DNA of 64,000 nt from Acanthosepion lycidas (GCA_963932145.1 OZ010596.1:85677776-85741775), one strand, 5' to 3'. Counted from the stretch's first letter, positions 37,936 through 49,479 are shown. Numbers and translations: made by a program. The notes: a model not told the origin generated them from the letters alone.

Positions 37936-39534
37936 GTAGGTACCTCCACTATTTTGGCAAAAATAAAAGCGATTTTCTTAATTTTATTTTAAGAAATTTG
38001 TAAACAAAACAAATTTAATGATTTTAAAATTCTTCCAAAAACTATATATATTTGTGACATGTTATTTGAGTAAAATTAGAAAATTTAAAGTTAAATTAAT
38101 CTGATTTGAAATAAATATTACTTACTTAGAGCATAAAAAATTAATATACAACCATTTGTTAATGATTGGTACTGTTTAGTTTACTGAGCCAATAATTGAT
38201 GTACAATTGAATAACAAAGTGATGTCAGCTAGTTATGGATGACCTGAATTAACATAAATTTCCGAAAACTAATTTCAAATATGAATGAAATAAAGTTTAA
38301 AAATAATTTAAATTTATTAAACATTAGTTTTAAAATTAAATTAAACGTCTTTATCAAAATAACTGTCATTAAAAGGAATAAACTGAAAAAATGAAAAAGA
38401 AATTATGAAGAAAAAAAAATTTTTGGTTTCTCCTTAAAAAAAAAAAATTATTGAATTATGACCCACACTAATCTAAATACATAAAATAAAAATATTAAGT
38501 GAAATAGTAATTAAAAAAGTAAAACTTACTTTAAATTTTAAACTTTTAAAGCTGCAGGGAAAACCTGTTGAATCATAAACTATAGTAATGAGCGAATTTT
38601 TCTCTAAAGGGACAGAAACTTTTAGGTCACGTGGCCTTTTCATAATAATGTCAATTTGTGCCTACCATAGTCAAAGGCTATGGTAGAAGAAGGAATGTAT
38701 TAAGTCAAAAATAAAAAAATTATTTTAAAAATAGAATAGTGCAACTATGTTTATTCCTTTTCAGTTTTGGATTTGTAAATTTTGTTTCCACTTAATTACT
38801 ATATCACATCCAGAAAATAGCCCAATAGAGAATTTTATACGATTTTTAAACTATTAAAATTATTATAATTAAAATTTAGAAAAAATGAAAAAGTTCTTGT
38901 AAAAATTAATTATTCATCAGGAAAATTTTATTTCTTCAGACTATAATGTCCTTAATATAACTTATTTGCAATTAAAAGCTTTTCTAATTAAATAATGTCA
39001 TAGTTTTATTGCATTTATTATTTTTCAATTCAGAGCAGATTTTCAGTTAGTACAAATTTGAAAAAAAATTAGGTGATTTACTGTCCTATTTTTAATGAAT
39101 AAAAAAAATCATGAAATAGGTATTTTGTGTAATTTCATGAAGTTAAGTAAGTGGTGGGTAACATATATTAAAAAAAAAAATTTACCAAAATTTTCTTAAA
39201 ATAAAACTTTCAAAACTAATTTAATTTATTTGTGAATAAGTCCTGAAAATTTCATTAAAATTGGAGAATTATTTGATTTTTTACAAGAATTTCCAAATCA
39301 ATGTGTTTTCAATGGAAAAAAAGCGCAAAAAAGTCAATGTTGTTGTTATACCACTGATAACATAAACAAAACAAAATTTTAACCAAAATTTCAAATGTGT
39401 TAGAAAGGATTAATACTTTGACCTTTCATCTTAATAATAACAAACATTTTGATGATAAAACTTTATTTTTATTAAGTTTGTGGTATTTTTCATTACACTA
39501 TGTTGTTTTTCCATGAAAAAGTGGAGGTACCTAC
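37936..39534. mobile_element. Non-autonomous DNA transposon, 1.6 kb, perfect 15-bp termini
   Basis: GTAGGTACCTCCACT at 37936 and its exact inverse ending at 39534 are flanked by direct repeats TTGATAA (37929-37935 and 39535-39541). The interior is AT-rich and holds no transposase. Terminal inverted repeats plus a 7-bp target duplication (8 bp if ends are shifted) fit an hAT-type or related cut-and-paste element. It lies in RTF2 intron 1. Confidence 0.7.
38662..38686. repeat. Short stem-loop inside the 1.6-kb element
   Basis: CTACCATAG and CTATGGTAG, 9-bp perfect arms with a 7-base loop. Confidence 0.5.
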
Positions 39535-39891
39535 TTGATAAAACAAACTTCACTGCAAGAAAAATTGAAGATTTTATTGTCATTGTATAACGCTGAAAAG
39601 AATAAATGTTATTTCAACTGATGTTCTACTTCGACTTTTCCTCCTTCAAAAGATGTGTTGTTGTTGTTGTTGTTGTTGTTAAGTGTTTGAAAGTCTGGTA
39701 CTCAGCAACAAAAACCTGGGCAGATGAATCACTTTATTAAAAAAAAAACTTTCAAAAATATACTTTTCTGAAACTTTCTTTGAGGAAGATTAACTGATTT
39801 AAAAAAAATAATGTAATTAATGAGTATACTTAATTCAATTATCTGCATATTGTGGGCCATGTACTGTTTTATGGAATTACTAAATAAAATC

Positions 39892-41186
39892 TGAGGTGTG
39901 ATCAAAAAGTGTGATCCATCAGGTCTGATGCTATAAAAAGAAAATTCCAACATATATCAATTCAGTATTTAATCTCCTGAAGTCATAGTTTTTATCCAGC
40001 ATAGTTTCTATTAATGGAAGCATGGAACTCTGTTTTTGGTATAGCGAGCAGCTGTCTCATTGCATTCTCTTGGATTTCCTTGGCATCTTGAAATCATGTT
40101 CCTTGCAAGATTTGATTTTTGGAAGGAGGAAAAAGTTATAAGTGATGAGATTTGGGGAATATGGTGGTTGTTGGACCTGTGAAATGCTGTTATTAGCCAA
40201 AAACTGCTGTACAAGATGCATTGTCATGGAGGAGTTGCCACTCACCAGACTCCTACAATTCTGTCATTTTTCTGACAAACAGCATCCCACAAATTCAACA
40301 AAATATCATAGTAGTATTCCTTGTTTACCGTCTGACCAAGTGGAGCATACTCATGATGAACAATGTCCTTGTAGCCAAAGGAAACTATCAACAGTGTCTT
40401 CATATTGCATTGACTTGTTCATGCTTTCTTCAGTCGTAGGTTGGGATCTTCCACTGTGAAAACTGAGCCTTGGTTTCAGGATCATAGCCATAAACCCATG
40501 ATTTATCACCTGTTATGACTGTTTTCAAAATGTTTCTGTCCTTCTCAAAATAAGGAGATCTTGCACAGCTGAAACCCAATTTTCTTTTTGGTCCACTGAA
40601 AGAAGTTTTGGTACAGACTTGGTGGAGACACATCTCTTACCCAAATCTTCAGTGAGAATGGACTGAACTGAACCGTAACTAATGTTCACATCCTCAGACA
40701 ACTCATGCATAATGATTTGATGGTCTTTCTGAATGGCTTCACACACATCTGCAATGTTTTCATCAGTTTTGCTGGTTGTGGGTTTCCCAGAATGTGTGTC
40801 ACTGTTGACATTTTGTCAGCCATCTTGAAGACATTTGAACCACTCATACATCTGTGTCAGGCTCATACACTCCTCTCCATATGCTTTCTACAACTTTTTG
40901 TAGGTCTCTGTACAGATATCACCAAATTTTTGGCAAAATTTGATGTAGATTCTCTGTTCAATTTTTTTCTGCTATAGACACTGATGGAACCTCTGTGGTG
41001 TAATGAGATGATCACACTCTACACACTTTCCTTCCAAGCACTGCTATAAAGAATAGAAGTGAACAAGAACACTATAACTTAGTGTTCATGCATGGCAATG
41101 TCAATCTGTGATAAGAGGCTTCACTCTGTGTACTTTAGTTCCATTACCATATGCCCACAGTCCTGATACTTTTTGTTCAGACCTTT
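39892..41186 (-). mobile_element. Mariner transposon, near full length, inactive
   Basis: About 1.3 kb, the usual mariner length. Termini are AGGTGTGATCAAAAAGT (left) and, inverted at the right, AGGTCTGAACAAAAAGT. The minus strand carries transposase pieces in order: helix-turn-helix region with I-S-Y-G-S-V-Q-S-I-L (40525-40746), V-I-T-G-D-K-S-W-V-Y-G-Y-D-P-E-T-K (40430-40633), L-L-H-D-N-A and F-L-A-N-N (about 40200-40260), and P-P-Y-S-P-N-L-I-T-Y-N-F-F-L (about 40125-40170). The third catalytic aspartate of the D,D34D triad is asparagine (T-Y-N-F for C-D-F), and frameshifts separate the pieces, so it is dead. Lies antisense in RTF2 intron 1. Confidence 0.88.
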
Positions 41187-41229
41187 TGTATAATTTATTC
41201 TTCAAAATGGGCAAAAAATATTGTGAAAT

Positions 41230-41249
41230 GTGTGTGTGTGTGTGTGTGC
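41230..41249. repeat. (TG)n microsatellite
   Basis: Pure TG run of about 10 units beside the end of the composite SINE. Confidence 0.9.
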
Positions 41250-41366
41250 TTACAGGACCTATGATTTCCAGTAATTAGTTATTTAAAGCCAGAAAATATT
41301 TTTAGAGTGTAATTATTATTATTATTTTTTTTTCCCTTTTGAGATAGATTTACTACTACAAGTTCT

Positions 41367-41630
41367 GGATGTGTTGTGGTGTAATGTGTATTGGCTCGGA
41401 ATGAGAACTCTAGGAGCCAAGTTCAAATTCTAGTCAAGTTCGTCATTCACTTATGCACAAATACCCTTGGGAACGGTATGAATCCATCTCTTCTTCCCCT
41501 CCCCCCCAGCTATGGATTGAATAGCAGGACAACCAGTGAACTGCAGAAAAAAATCTTCTGCCTTGTCAGTCATGTATCAAAAAATACATGATCAACCAAG
41601 TGTGTATCACATGTGGCACTTAACTGACTG
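41367..41630 (+). mobile_element. tRNA-headed SINE inserted in the composite SINE
   Basis: 264 bp with a tRNA-like head: TTGTGGTGTAATGTGTATTG as box A and GAGCCAAGTTCAAATTCTAG as box B. It is flanked by 12-bp direct repeats ACTACAAGTTCT (41355-41366 and 41631-41642), a clean retroposition scar. The body contains CCAGCTATGGATTGAATAGC. Confidence 0.8.
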
Positions 41631-42044
41631 ACTACAAGTTCTAGTACTTAAGCCATAGCCACAGGGAGATGAAGTGGAACCACACTTTTCCCATAGGTAT
41701 TTACATGTAAGTAGATATAATGAACCTGACATGAATTGGGACTTGGCTCTTTGATTTCCACTTGTGAGCTATTATCCATTACGTTACGGCCCTGTCGGCT
41801 GGGGCTTTAGAATATGCCGACTGCACCTCTGTAGAGGGGTAAGAACCCCCCAATGAGGTGTCCTGGGTATGACGTTAAATTTCATCCAACAGCAAGGCCT
41901 CTGATCTGGAGGTTTTGAGGAGCGTGGAACCACCTCTTAATTGCTGGTGTTCCCAGGTCCACCTTGACCCGGGGTGGTAGCACCTGTTAGGGTCCCAGCT
42001 ATGGGTAAATGGTGAACTGCTAGTTTTCCAGGTTTTGCTCCCGT

Positions 42045-42133
42045 CCTGGGTATGACGGTAAACTACATCCGCACCCTGGGTATGACGGTAAACTACATCC
42101 GCATCCTGGGTATGGCGATAAACTGCATCCAAC
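42045..42133. repeat. 30-bp minisatellite, 3 units
   Basis: Units begin CCTGGGTATGACGGTAAACT at 42045, 42075 and (slightly diverged) 42105. Confidence 0.9.
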
Positions 42134-42154
42134 AGCAAGGTCTCAGATAATGTT

Positions 42155-42388
42155 TTCAGAAAAATAATGTTGCCAGCTCTAAGTTTTTGAAACAATAATG
42201 TTGCCAGCTCTAAGTTTTTGAAACAATAATGTTGCCAGCTCTAAGTTTTTGAAACAATAATGTTGCCAGCTCTAAGTTTTTGAAACAATAATGTTGCCAG
42301 CTCTAAGTTTTTTTTTTGTAGAAAGAAGTAATGTTGTCAGCTATACGTTTTTTTTTTTTTGAAACAATAATGTTGCCAGCTATACATT
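42155..42388. repeat. 31-bp minisatellite, about 7 units
   Basis: Unit core AATAATGTTGCCAGCTCTAA. The first five units are almost identical and end in poly-T; the last two are diverged and have longer poly-T. Confidence 0.9.
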
Positions 42389-42482
42389 TTTTATTCCATA
42401 CAAAATAGGCATTTAAAATTCATATAAACTGGATTTGGCATTAAATAACCCACAGTGGTTGATGTGCCATAAAACCCAAACA

Positions 42483-42867
42483 AACAAACAAATCATACTA
42501 AAACAAGAACCTCCTCCTAAATGTTCCTGTGGAAAACAATACACTGTAAAACATATACTAATAGAATGCACAAACCTCACACACATCCGTAGAAAATTCT
42601 ATAAAACGGAGAACAAATTATTTGCAAAAACTGAACCAAAAAATATATTGGATTTTCTAAAAAGAATTGGTCTCTTATCAAAGATATAGACTGATGTATA
42701 AACAACATATCCTACCTTTTATCATTTTGCAAATAAATTGTCCTTATCAAATGGAAATTCTTGACTTAAACAAAAATACCTAGGATTATTTTGCAGTGTG
42801 CAAGCAAATAAGCTCTAGCTTGCTAAAAATGTTCCATACAAAATAGGCATTTAAAATTCATATATTT

Positions 42868-42941
<74 letters not shown>

Positions 42942-43002
42942 TGATTTGGCATTAAATAACCCACAGTGGTTGATATGCCATAAAACCCAACCAACCAACC
43001 AA
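42483..43002 (+). mobile_element. LINE 3' end (RT C-terminus, 3' UTR, hairpin tail)
   Basis: Plus strand 42483-42689 encodes the C-terminal end of a non-LTR retrotransposon ORF2: P-P-K-C-S-C-G-K ... T-V-K-H-I-L-I-E-C, a C-x-C-x(n)-H-x4-C knuckle typical of LINEs, then E-P-K-N-I-L-D-F-L-K-R-I-G-L and a stop. The 3' UTR carries a TA microsatellite (42873-42937) and ends in the same hairpin (GGCAT / AACC-CACAGT-GGTT / ATGCC) and (CCAA)n tail as the retroposon to its left. 5'-truncated, as usual for LINEs. Confidence 0.75.
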
Positions 43003-43109
43003 CCATTACGTTAGTCACACGTCTAAGCTTACAGCACCTGATATTCCCATTTAGGTACTGACCAAGCATGATGTTGCTTAACTTGGTGAGTGTATGAGAA
43101 CTGGTGTTT

Positions 43110-44765
43110 TAACATGATATTAAGCTGTTAAATTTAGAAAAGGTCATTTTTGTGATATAGTGTCAGGGAAGAACAAGAGAAGGCCTAATTGTATTTAATT
43201 AATACTGGAAAAAGAATTAATTAAGACTGTTAATTATTTTCAAGAAATATAGTTTGAGAAGTTTAAGAAATCAAAGCTAAGTATTAATTTAGGTAGCTTA
43301 GTATAATTGAGTTTTGTACTATACCCACCCATTCCACTCATCAAATCTGGCAAAAATGATTGCCAATGATAGATTGCTTACAAGGCAGAAGTAAAAAAAA
43401 AATTAACTCTAAAACCTTTGAAATTAAGTTGCTTATATAAAGTCATCTCCACTCGGTTCTTCAGCATAATAATTTGGGAGAATAGGCTTTACAGGAACTA
43501 GGTCAGTCAACAAGCTATGTAGTCTCATTTATTTGATAAGACATATTCATTGGGGGTTTCATAGGAAGAATAGCTTTGAGAATTGGGTTATCTGAACTTG
43601 GTCAAATGGGGAACTAGCCAAGCAGAAAAGACTTTTGTAGATCATAAATTAATGGTTGAATCTTATCAATGGTGTGTATGTGTCAAAAGGCTAGAAGAAA
43701 GTTTGTGATGTCTGGCAGGTTGGGTCCCATACATATGAATGCAGAACAATTAATAGTTCTGCACAGAGTTCAAGAGGAGAGCATATTGTTGTAGTAGTGA
43801 ATAAAGATCACCATCCAGGCCTTTGAAAAGAGGGTGAAATGAGCAAACAGATACTTACCACTATTGTTCTGTCATCATAGTTTTAAATGAGCAGTTCATA
43901 CTACTGCCTATCACTTGTCAGGCATTAGAATAAGAGAAAGGAAGTTGCGAGTTGGAAAAATTTGTATAACCAATAGCTACAATAAATTGAATCTTGTTAA
44001 AAATCTTAAGGTATTCCATTCTTCTTCATCATTATTACAAGACTTTTATGAAGCTCAGGTTTGTAATCTAAATATGAAGGAGTCTCCTGATCAGTGACTG
44101 GGAGAATGAGCCCTATCTCTGATTGCTATGATACAACACAGCTTCAGCTAAATGTACTATTGTTTCAGCCACCAAGTAGATAATTTGGTATGCCACCTAA
44201 TACTATATGTAGGTACAAGTTGATGGAATTTGTGCAACATCACAGAATCCTGAACTATGCACAGACTTACGGTCAACAGAAACAGGCTTTCTATATTTTG
44301 TTCTAAATAGATTAGTGATACCACTGATAACAATATTTGTGAAGTACATTTTTCCTGAAACTACAATTCACTCTAATTGTTGGGAAGCATCTGATACAAT
44401 AAGTTACTTATAATCAACTGTAAACTATAGTGAACATTTGTTGATCCTTGCATTCAAATTCATTTGTGTGCATGTGTAAAAAGGCTAAAAGAAAGTTCAA
44501 GAGCATGTTGGGAGGTGTATTCACTTCCATATTACAATCATTATGAATTTAAAGACCATTAGCAATACAGAAAAACACATGGTAACATCCTTGAGAGCAT
44601 ATTGTTAAATATTTCTGAATGGTGCAGTATGCCTTAAAAGGTTTGTCCATTTAAAGTAGTAAATTGCTTGTTTCCATCTTTGTGAAAACATTTGTTTAAT
44701 AAAATAATTTATTTCAGTAGCTTACTTTGTCTATTCCTGATTACAGGGATTTTTGTCTAATGCAC
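43110..44765. other. RTF2 intron, no features seen
   Basis: Intron sequence of ordinary complexity, without a recognisable repeat, exon or coding motif. Confidence 0.45.
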
Positions 44766-44769
44766 CCAC

Positions 44770-44851
<82 letters not shown>
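44770..44851. repeat. (CT)n(TA)n microsatellite
   Basis: A pure CT run passes into a pure TA run of about 27 units. Confidence 0.95.
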
Positions 44852-44854
<3 letters not shown>

Positions 44855-44994
44855 TTAATGATAAACAGACCACTTTAAAGTATCATTACAATAATTTATT
44901 TCACCAAAATTCTTTTAAGGATCATCAGGTAACACTTCAAACATCGAAATGAAAGGAAAAATGAGATTAAAAATTGATGGGTAGTGTAATATTT

Positions 44995-45300
44995 GTAATT
45001 TAACAGGGCGGGGGGTTTGAGGGTTGTAGTTAAAGAGACAAGGTAGAGTATAGGGAGGGGTTAATTTCATATCTCTCTTAAGCGTCCGTTATATTGGGGT
45101 AGGAGGAGTGACCGGACCATGACCTATTTAGATGGTTAACTTAACGGAAATGATATATAGAGATAGGAGGGTAGTGGGGTGAAGGGAAGGAAAAATGGAA
45201 AAGAGAGAGGAGACAGAAGACAGTAATACAGATATATTGAGTGTTACGACAAGGAGAGAGGGAGAGAGGGAAGTAAAACGAAAGAGGCTGTAATTGTGTT
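44995..45300 (+). repeat. Purine-rich dispersed repeat, copy 2
   Basis: Matches the 26530-26860 copy in order (GAGGGTTGTAGTTA, ATAGGGAGGGG, GACCGGACCATGACCTATTT, GGAAATGAT, then GA-rich). The end near 45225-45300 is a GA-rich tract. Confidence 0.55.
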
Positions 45301-45304
45301 ATAA

Positions 45305-46178
45305 CAAATTTATGTAAAATATAGATTTCAATGCTTGATAGAAATTTAGATGTTTAAAAAAAAATGATGATTGTTATCAATTTAAATATTTAATTTTTTA
45401 AGTAAATAGTTTAGGGACTTAATATAAGTTAACTACTATTTTTATTAGTACATTTATAGAGAACATAAAGAAATATTTTTAATTATCATAGTTTATTTAC
45501 CCGACCAATTGTACTTTCTTAATGTTGTAAAAAAAGTTTTCGGTAACATCTTTAATTTTACTTTTGTTTTAATCTAATTTATGAATGCAATTTTTCTATA
45601 TTATTATATGGGTAAATTTAGTTAGGGTCTAGGTTTCATTATTGAATAATATTTGAGGGTAATAAAGATTTTGTTTTCTTCTTATATCTCACAAACATAT
45701 TCATGCAAATCCCATATATACATACGTTTATATTTACATGTGCAAATACACACATAGATAAACGTGTAACAATATACACAAATGTTCATCTATCTTTATA
45801 CATAATTTATCTATACATACATTTACCAATCATTACCTATATTTTAATATTTGAAATATATTTAGATTTTAGTTTGATTTCACAGTTAAAATTTAACTTT
45901 AAGTGACTTCTGAAATGCTTCATTATTAAAGGAATTTTGATAATATTATTATTACTATTAATAGTTAAAGAGTGGTAAATTAAGTTATCAATTTTGAAAT
46001 GAAACTCTCTCTCCAGAAGATAAATATACACTCTCATAATTCTAATTATAGAACATTAAAAGAAAAAGTGAAATACTAAAAAGAGTAAATTTAAAACCCC
46101 ATTAATGACCCATGTACTTCCATTTAAAAAAAAAAAAAAAAAAAGAATTTAATACACGTTCACACACACACATATACA

Positions 46179-46236
<58 letters not shown>

Positions 46237-46369
46237 CATACATATCCACATCCGTCTATCTATATATACATATATACATAAACATACGCACACACATATA
46301 TACATATACATATATACCCATATATATATACACACACTCTTATATACATATACAACCATATATGCACAT

Positions 46370-46400
<31 letters not shown>

Positions 46401-47379
46401 CATACATATACCTACATATACATACACGATTATATACATAAAAAAGCATATGAAATGAATTCTACCCATAATTATCCACACATGCATATGTATTTATATT
46501 AAAATGTTATACATCTATTCACACATATATTACAAATATTAATTCTAAGATATTTACATCTATATACATATACAGATTACAAATAATTTAATATTCAAAA
46601 TACTACACATCATCTATGCTTTCTAGCTCACTCTCATGAAAGATAGAAATCATATATATATATATATCGACACACACACACACACAATATACCATTTCCT
46701 ACAATAATTTTTCAAAAGGATTCTTTAACCCTTTTTTGTAGTATTTCTTCCTTCTTTTTCTCGTTTATTTTATTTTTATTGCCTTGTTACACACCCATGA
46801 CTATTTTCAATTCCCCTTTTCATATTATCGTTATCTTTATTTTGAGTATTTTTTTATTTTTTCAGTTTATTTTTTCTGCACCATTGTCTAACAATGATTT
46901 TACTAAAAGAATTCTTTACCCCCCTTTTTTTTTGTGCTATTTCTTTCCTTTCTCTCTTTTTTTCTATTATTTTACTTTTAGTGACAATCTTGCTATGTTC
47001 CCACATTGATCCTTACTCGCAAAAAATAAAATGTTTAAACACTAATACCACCCCCACCCCTCTTCCTACAACTCTCCTATGTTCAACATCTCACTCCCCT
47101 ACCATCCACCACCAATCACAGTTTTTAAATCTGAGGTTATTTTCATATTAAGTTTTCGTGCAGCAAGAAATCAAACAGGGAACGCACTTTTCTAATAATT
47201 ACACCTTACAAACGAATTCTGCCCACCTCAAAAAACTAATGTTGGATAGTTTCCACCATCACTCTGTTTATTTCTCGCATAAAAATAAATAAAAGAATAA
47301 ATGAAATAAAACTTATGAATAAATAAATTAAATAATAAGGTGCATTGTGCATGAAACACAATCATGCTTGTAGTGATGG

Positions 47380-47424
<45 letters not shown>

Positions 47425-47597
47425 CCGTTCATCAGTTGAGCACTTTGGAAGAAAGGGTATTTCAAGGCTGCTGCTATAATGGCAATTGATAATGCTTATA
47501 TAATGCATTAAAAATTCCCTGTCTCCATAGCTCATGCCAATAGCCTAGGGTAAGCGTCTCTGACCGATTTCAAATCGGTTCAGGTTTGATCTGTGGA

Positions 47598-47640
<43 letters not shown>
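45305..47640. other. Microsatellite-rich RTF2 intron sequence
   Basis: Long TA, CA/TACA and mixed ATAC microsatellites at 46165-46440, 46650-46686 and 47382-47424, and a TA run at 47600-47645. A roughly 100-base CT-rich segment at 46693-46780 recurs diverged at 46888-46990. Open frames here are microsatellite translations. Confidence 0.6.
47528..47605 (+). mobile_element. tRNA-like SINE head
   Basis: ATAGCCTAGGGTAAGCGTCT resembles box A, and GGTTCAGGTTTGATCTGT box B, separated by an anticodon-arm-like GACCGATTTCAAATCGGTTC. Not a functional tRNA fold as far as can be judged by eye. Confidence 0.45.
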
Positions 47641-47643
<3 letters not shown>

Positions 47644-47649
<6 letters not shown>

Positions 47650-47726
47650 TGGTGCAAAAATAATGACGTAATAATGTAGTTTTTTGACGTATTTTTTAAC
47701 ATTATGACGTCATTATTTTTGCATCA

Positions 47727-47732
<6 letters not shown>
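47644..47732. mobile_element. MADE1-like mariner MITE, copy 3, in a TA microsatellite
   Basis: 89 bp with ends TAAGGTTGGTGCAAAAATAA and the inverse TTTTTGCATCAACCTTA, flanked on both sides by TA repeats. The centre retains TTTTTTGACGTATTTTTTAA as in copy 1. Confidence 0.87.
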
Positions 47733-47767
<35 letters not shown>

Positions 47768-47769
<2 letters not shown>

Positions 47770-47813
47770 GTCAAAAACGACATTATTACGTCATTATTTT
47801 TGCACCAACCTAA
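47768..47813. mobile_element. MADE1-like mariner MITE, right half only
   Basis: ACGTCAAAAACGACATTATT continues to TTTTTGCACCAACCTAA, the right arm of the family. The left arm is replaced by TA repeats. With copy 3 it forms a pair separated by a 35-base TA run. Confidence 0.8.
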
Positions 47814-47819
47814 TATAAA

Positions 47820-49190
47820 TGTATATGTGTTTGTGTGTATATGTATATATGTGTGTGTGTATATGTATATATATATGTGTGTGTGTGTATATGTATATAT
47901 ATATGTGTGTGTGTATATGTATATATATATTTAAATAACAGTATTGTATATGGAGATTGTGCTTAATACATTTAGCATCTTTCAACTGCTTCTCTAGTTT
48001 TCTCCAACTTTGTAGCACTTTTTTGGTTGATGTTGGCCCACATTACTGTTCCGCTGTCCTATTGCTATGCTCCTTTGTGTACTCAATGATACTAAGCTTA
48101 TATGGAATCTTATAACAGTGACTGCATTAGTTTTAAACCATGGGTATGTAACAAAAATGAATTTAAAATGCAAGAATATTGTAAACCTCTGACCAGACAG
48201 CAATGCAATGTATCAGTTGTTTATTTTGGTTAAAACATCTGCAAGAAAGAGTTGAAGCTACTGTGTGTCTGCCGTGATGTTTTGTGATGCGGCATTTTGC
48301 AATTTGTGGGCATCACAAAAAATGTTACTGTTTCATTGACGTTGTCAGCTCAATGCAAATGATGACTGGTGGTTGAAATTATTTTACAATTTCTTTGGCC
48401 TTTCTGGGTACATTTCTCAATAGTATAGTGTATGATATGTTAAAGATTGCTGTTGTTACAGTATATGCAAGAAATGTATGATTTTTTGTCCAGACTATTT
48501 GCTGGGGTGAAATAACTCATTCTAATGGGTGTTCAATTTTTGCTCTAGAACAAATGGATCTGATCCTCATATTTTGGCGTAATAAAAGTCTTAAATCATC
48601 TAGTACTGGCCGATTATGGTCCTAACACATTTTTCTTTGTGTAGACAGCTTTTGGCAGCCTAACACTGTAAAATAAGGTTTAAATTACATTGATCTGGGT
48701 GGCAGGAAGGTAGTAACTAGCTTGTGTGTTTCAGACACCAAACCTAGCTAAATACAGGCCTTAATTTCCTTTTCCTGGGTGAATTTTTCAGGGATATTTT
48801 TATTGATATCATGTTTGTTCACTTCCAGGAGTCCCAGTTTCAGAGTTAAACTCTGTGTGTGTGTGTGCACTGATTTCTGATGAATCCCACTTTCTTTTTT
48901 TTCTTTTTTTTTTTTGTGATCTTCATGTCCCTCTCATACATGATACTGCTGTATTGGGTACAGGTTAATTTTCTGGTGTGTTTTTTTTTTTTAAGTCCAC
49001 ATTCAATAGGCTGGCAAATACAGTATATATTTGGATCAGTTGATAAAAATTTCCCTTTCTGTTGCAGATATTGTCACCTAATCTAATTGTACATATTTTA
49101 ATAACTGAAGTAAGTAATCTCTGATTTTATGGAATGAGGAGTTATCATTATTTACATTCAGACTGGTGCAAAATTTGGGTACCTTTGCTG
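47820..49190. other. RTF2 intron, no gene recognised
   Basis: TG/TA microsatellites at 47821-47935, then sequence of ordinary complexity without recognisable motif. Confidence 0.45.
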
Positions 49191-49479
49191 AATTTACCAC
49201 GTCACTTGGTTTTGATGGCTTTCTGTAATTTCACCACCACTGCGGTATAATAAGTTGTAGTTATTGTTGTATTTTTGACCACAAAATCCATAAACATCAT
49301 ATAATTTGGTGCCGACACATGGCAGTGAACAAGAGAGGTAACTCCCTTGTCACTTGAAGCACTTGTCAAGTCAGTGATTGGTTGAGGGGTAACAAAAATT
49401 TGTATGATGCTCTCTATATAAAGGGAGAAGTCATGCAAGCCCCCTTTTTCTTTTTTTCACAGATAACACACATGACACG

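Larger units (their letters stand above)
41787..42482 (+). mobile_element. Hairpin-tailed retroposon, copy 2 (minisatellite-bearing)
   Basis: Starts GC-rich (CGGCCCTGTCGGCTGGGG), with potential hairpins in the first 70 bases. It then has GTTAGGGTCCCAGCTATGGG, three 30-bp repeats (cores at 42045, 42075 and 42105) and seven 31-bp units with GTTGCCAGCTCTAAG. It ends in the hairpin GGCAT ... AACC-loop-GGTT ... ATGCC-type tail and (CAAA)n. It forms the left part of one insertion whose 11-bp duplication CCATTACGTTA (41776-41786 and 43003-43013) brackets both this copy and the LINE piece that follows. Confidence 0.7.
41275..43105 (-). mobile_element. Composite 5S+tRNA SINE split by two later insertions
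   Basis: Minus-strand SINE of the 31261-31680 family. Its 5S-derived head is at about 43018-43100 (AGTTAAGCAACATCATGCTT, GGTCAGTACCTAAATGGGAA, CAGGTGCTGTAAGC). The tRNA-like part (TAACGTAATGGATAA ... AAGTCCCAATTC) and body continue at about 41643-41786, and the tail is at about 41275-41354. Each gap is an insertion with its own target duplication: 41367-41630 and 41787-43002. Confidence 0.75.

Noticed and set aside
37797-38003. 68-residue plus-strand frame
   Set aside because: Crosses the border of the 1.6-kb transposon and has no recognisable motif.
40142-40977. Plus-strand frames of 72-105 residues
   Set aside because: Antisense shadows of the mariner transposase.
42851-43069. Minus-strand 72-residue frame with a Y-I run
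   Set aside because: Translation of a TA microsatellite plus the hairpin tail.
46112-46487. Overlapping open frames of 75-109 residues on both strands
   Set aside because: They are translations of TA/CA microsatellites (alternating Y-I, H-T, I-Y) with no coding signal.
47704-48018. Frames around 47.7-48.0 kb
   Set aside because: They translate MITE and TG/TA repeat sequence.
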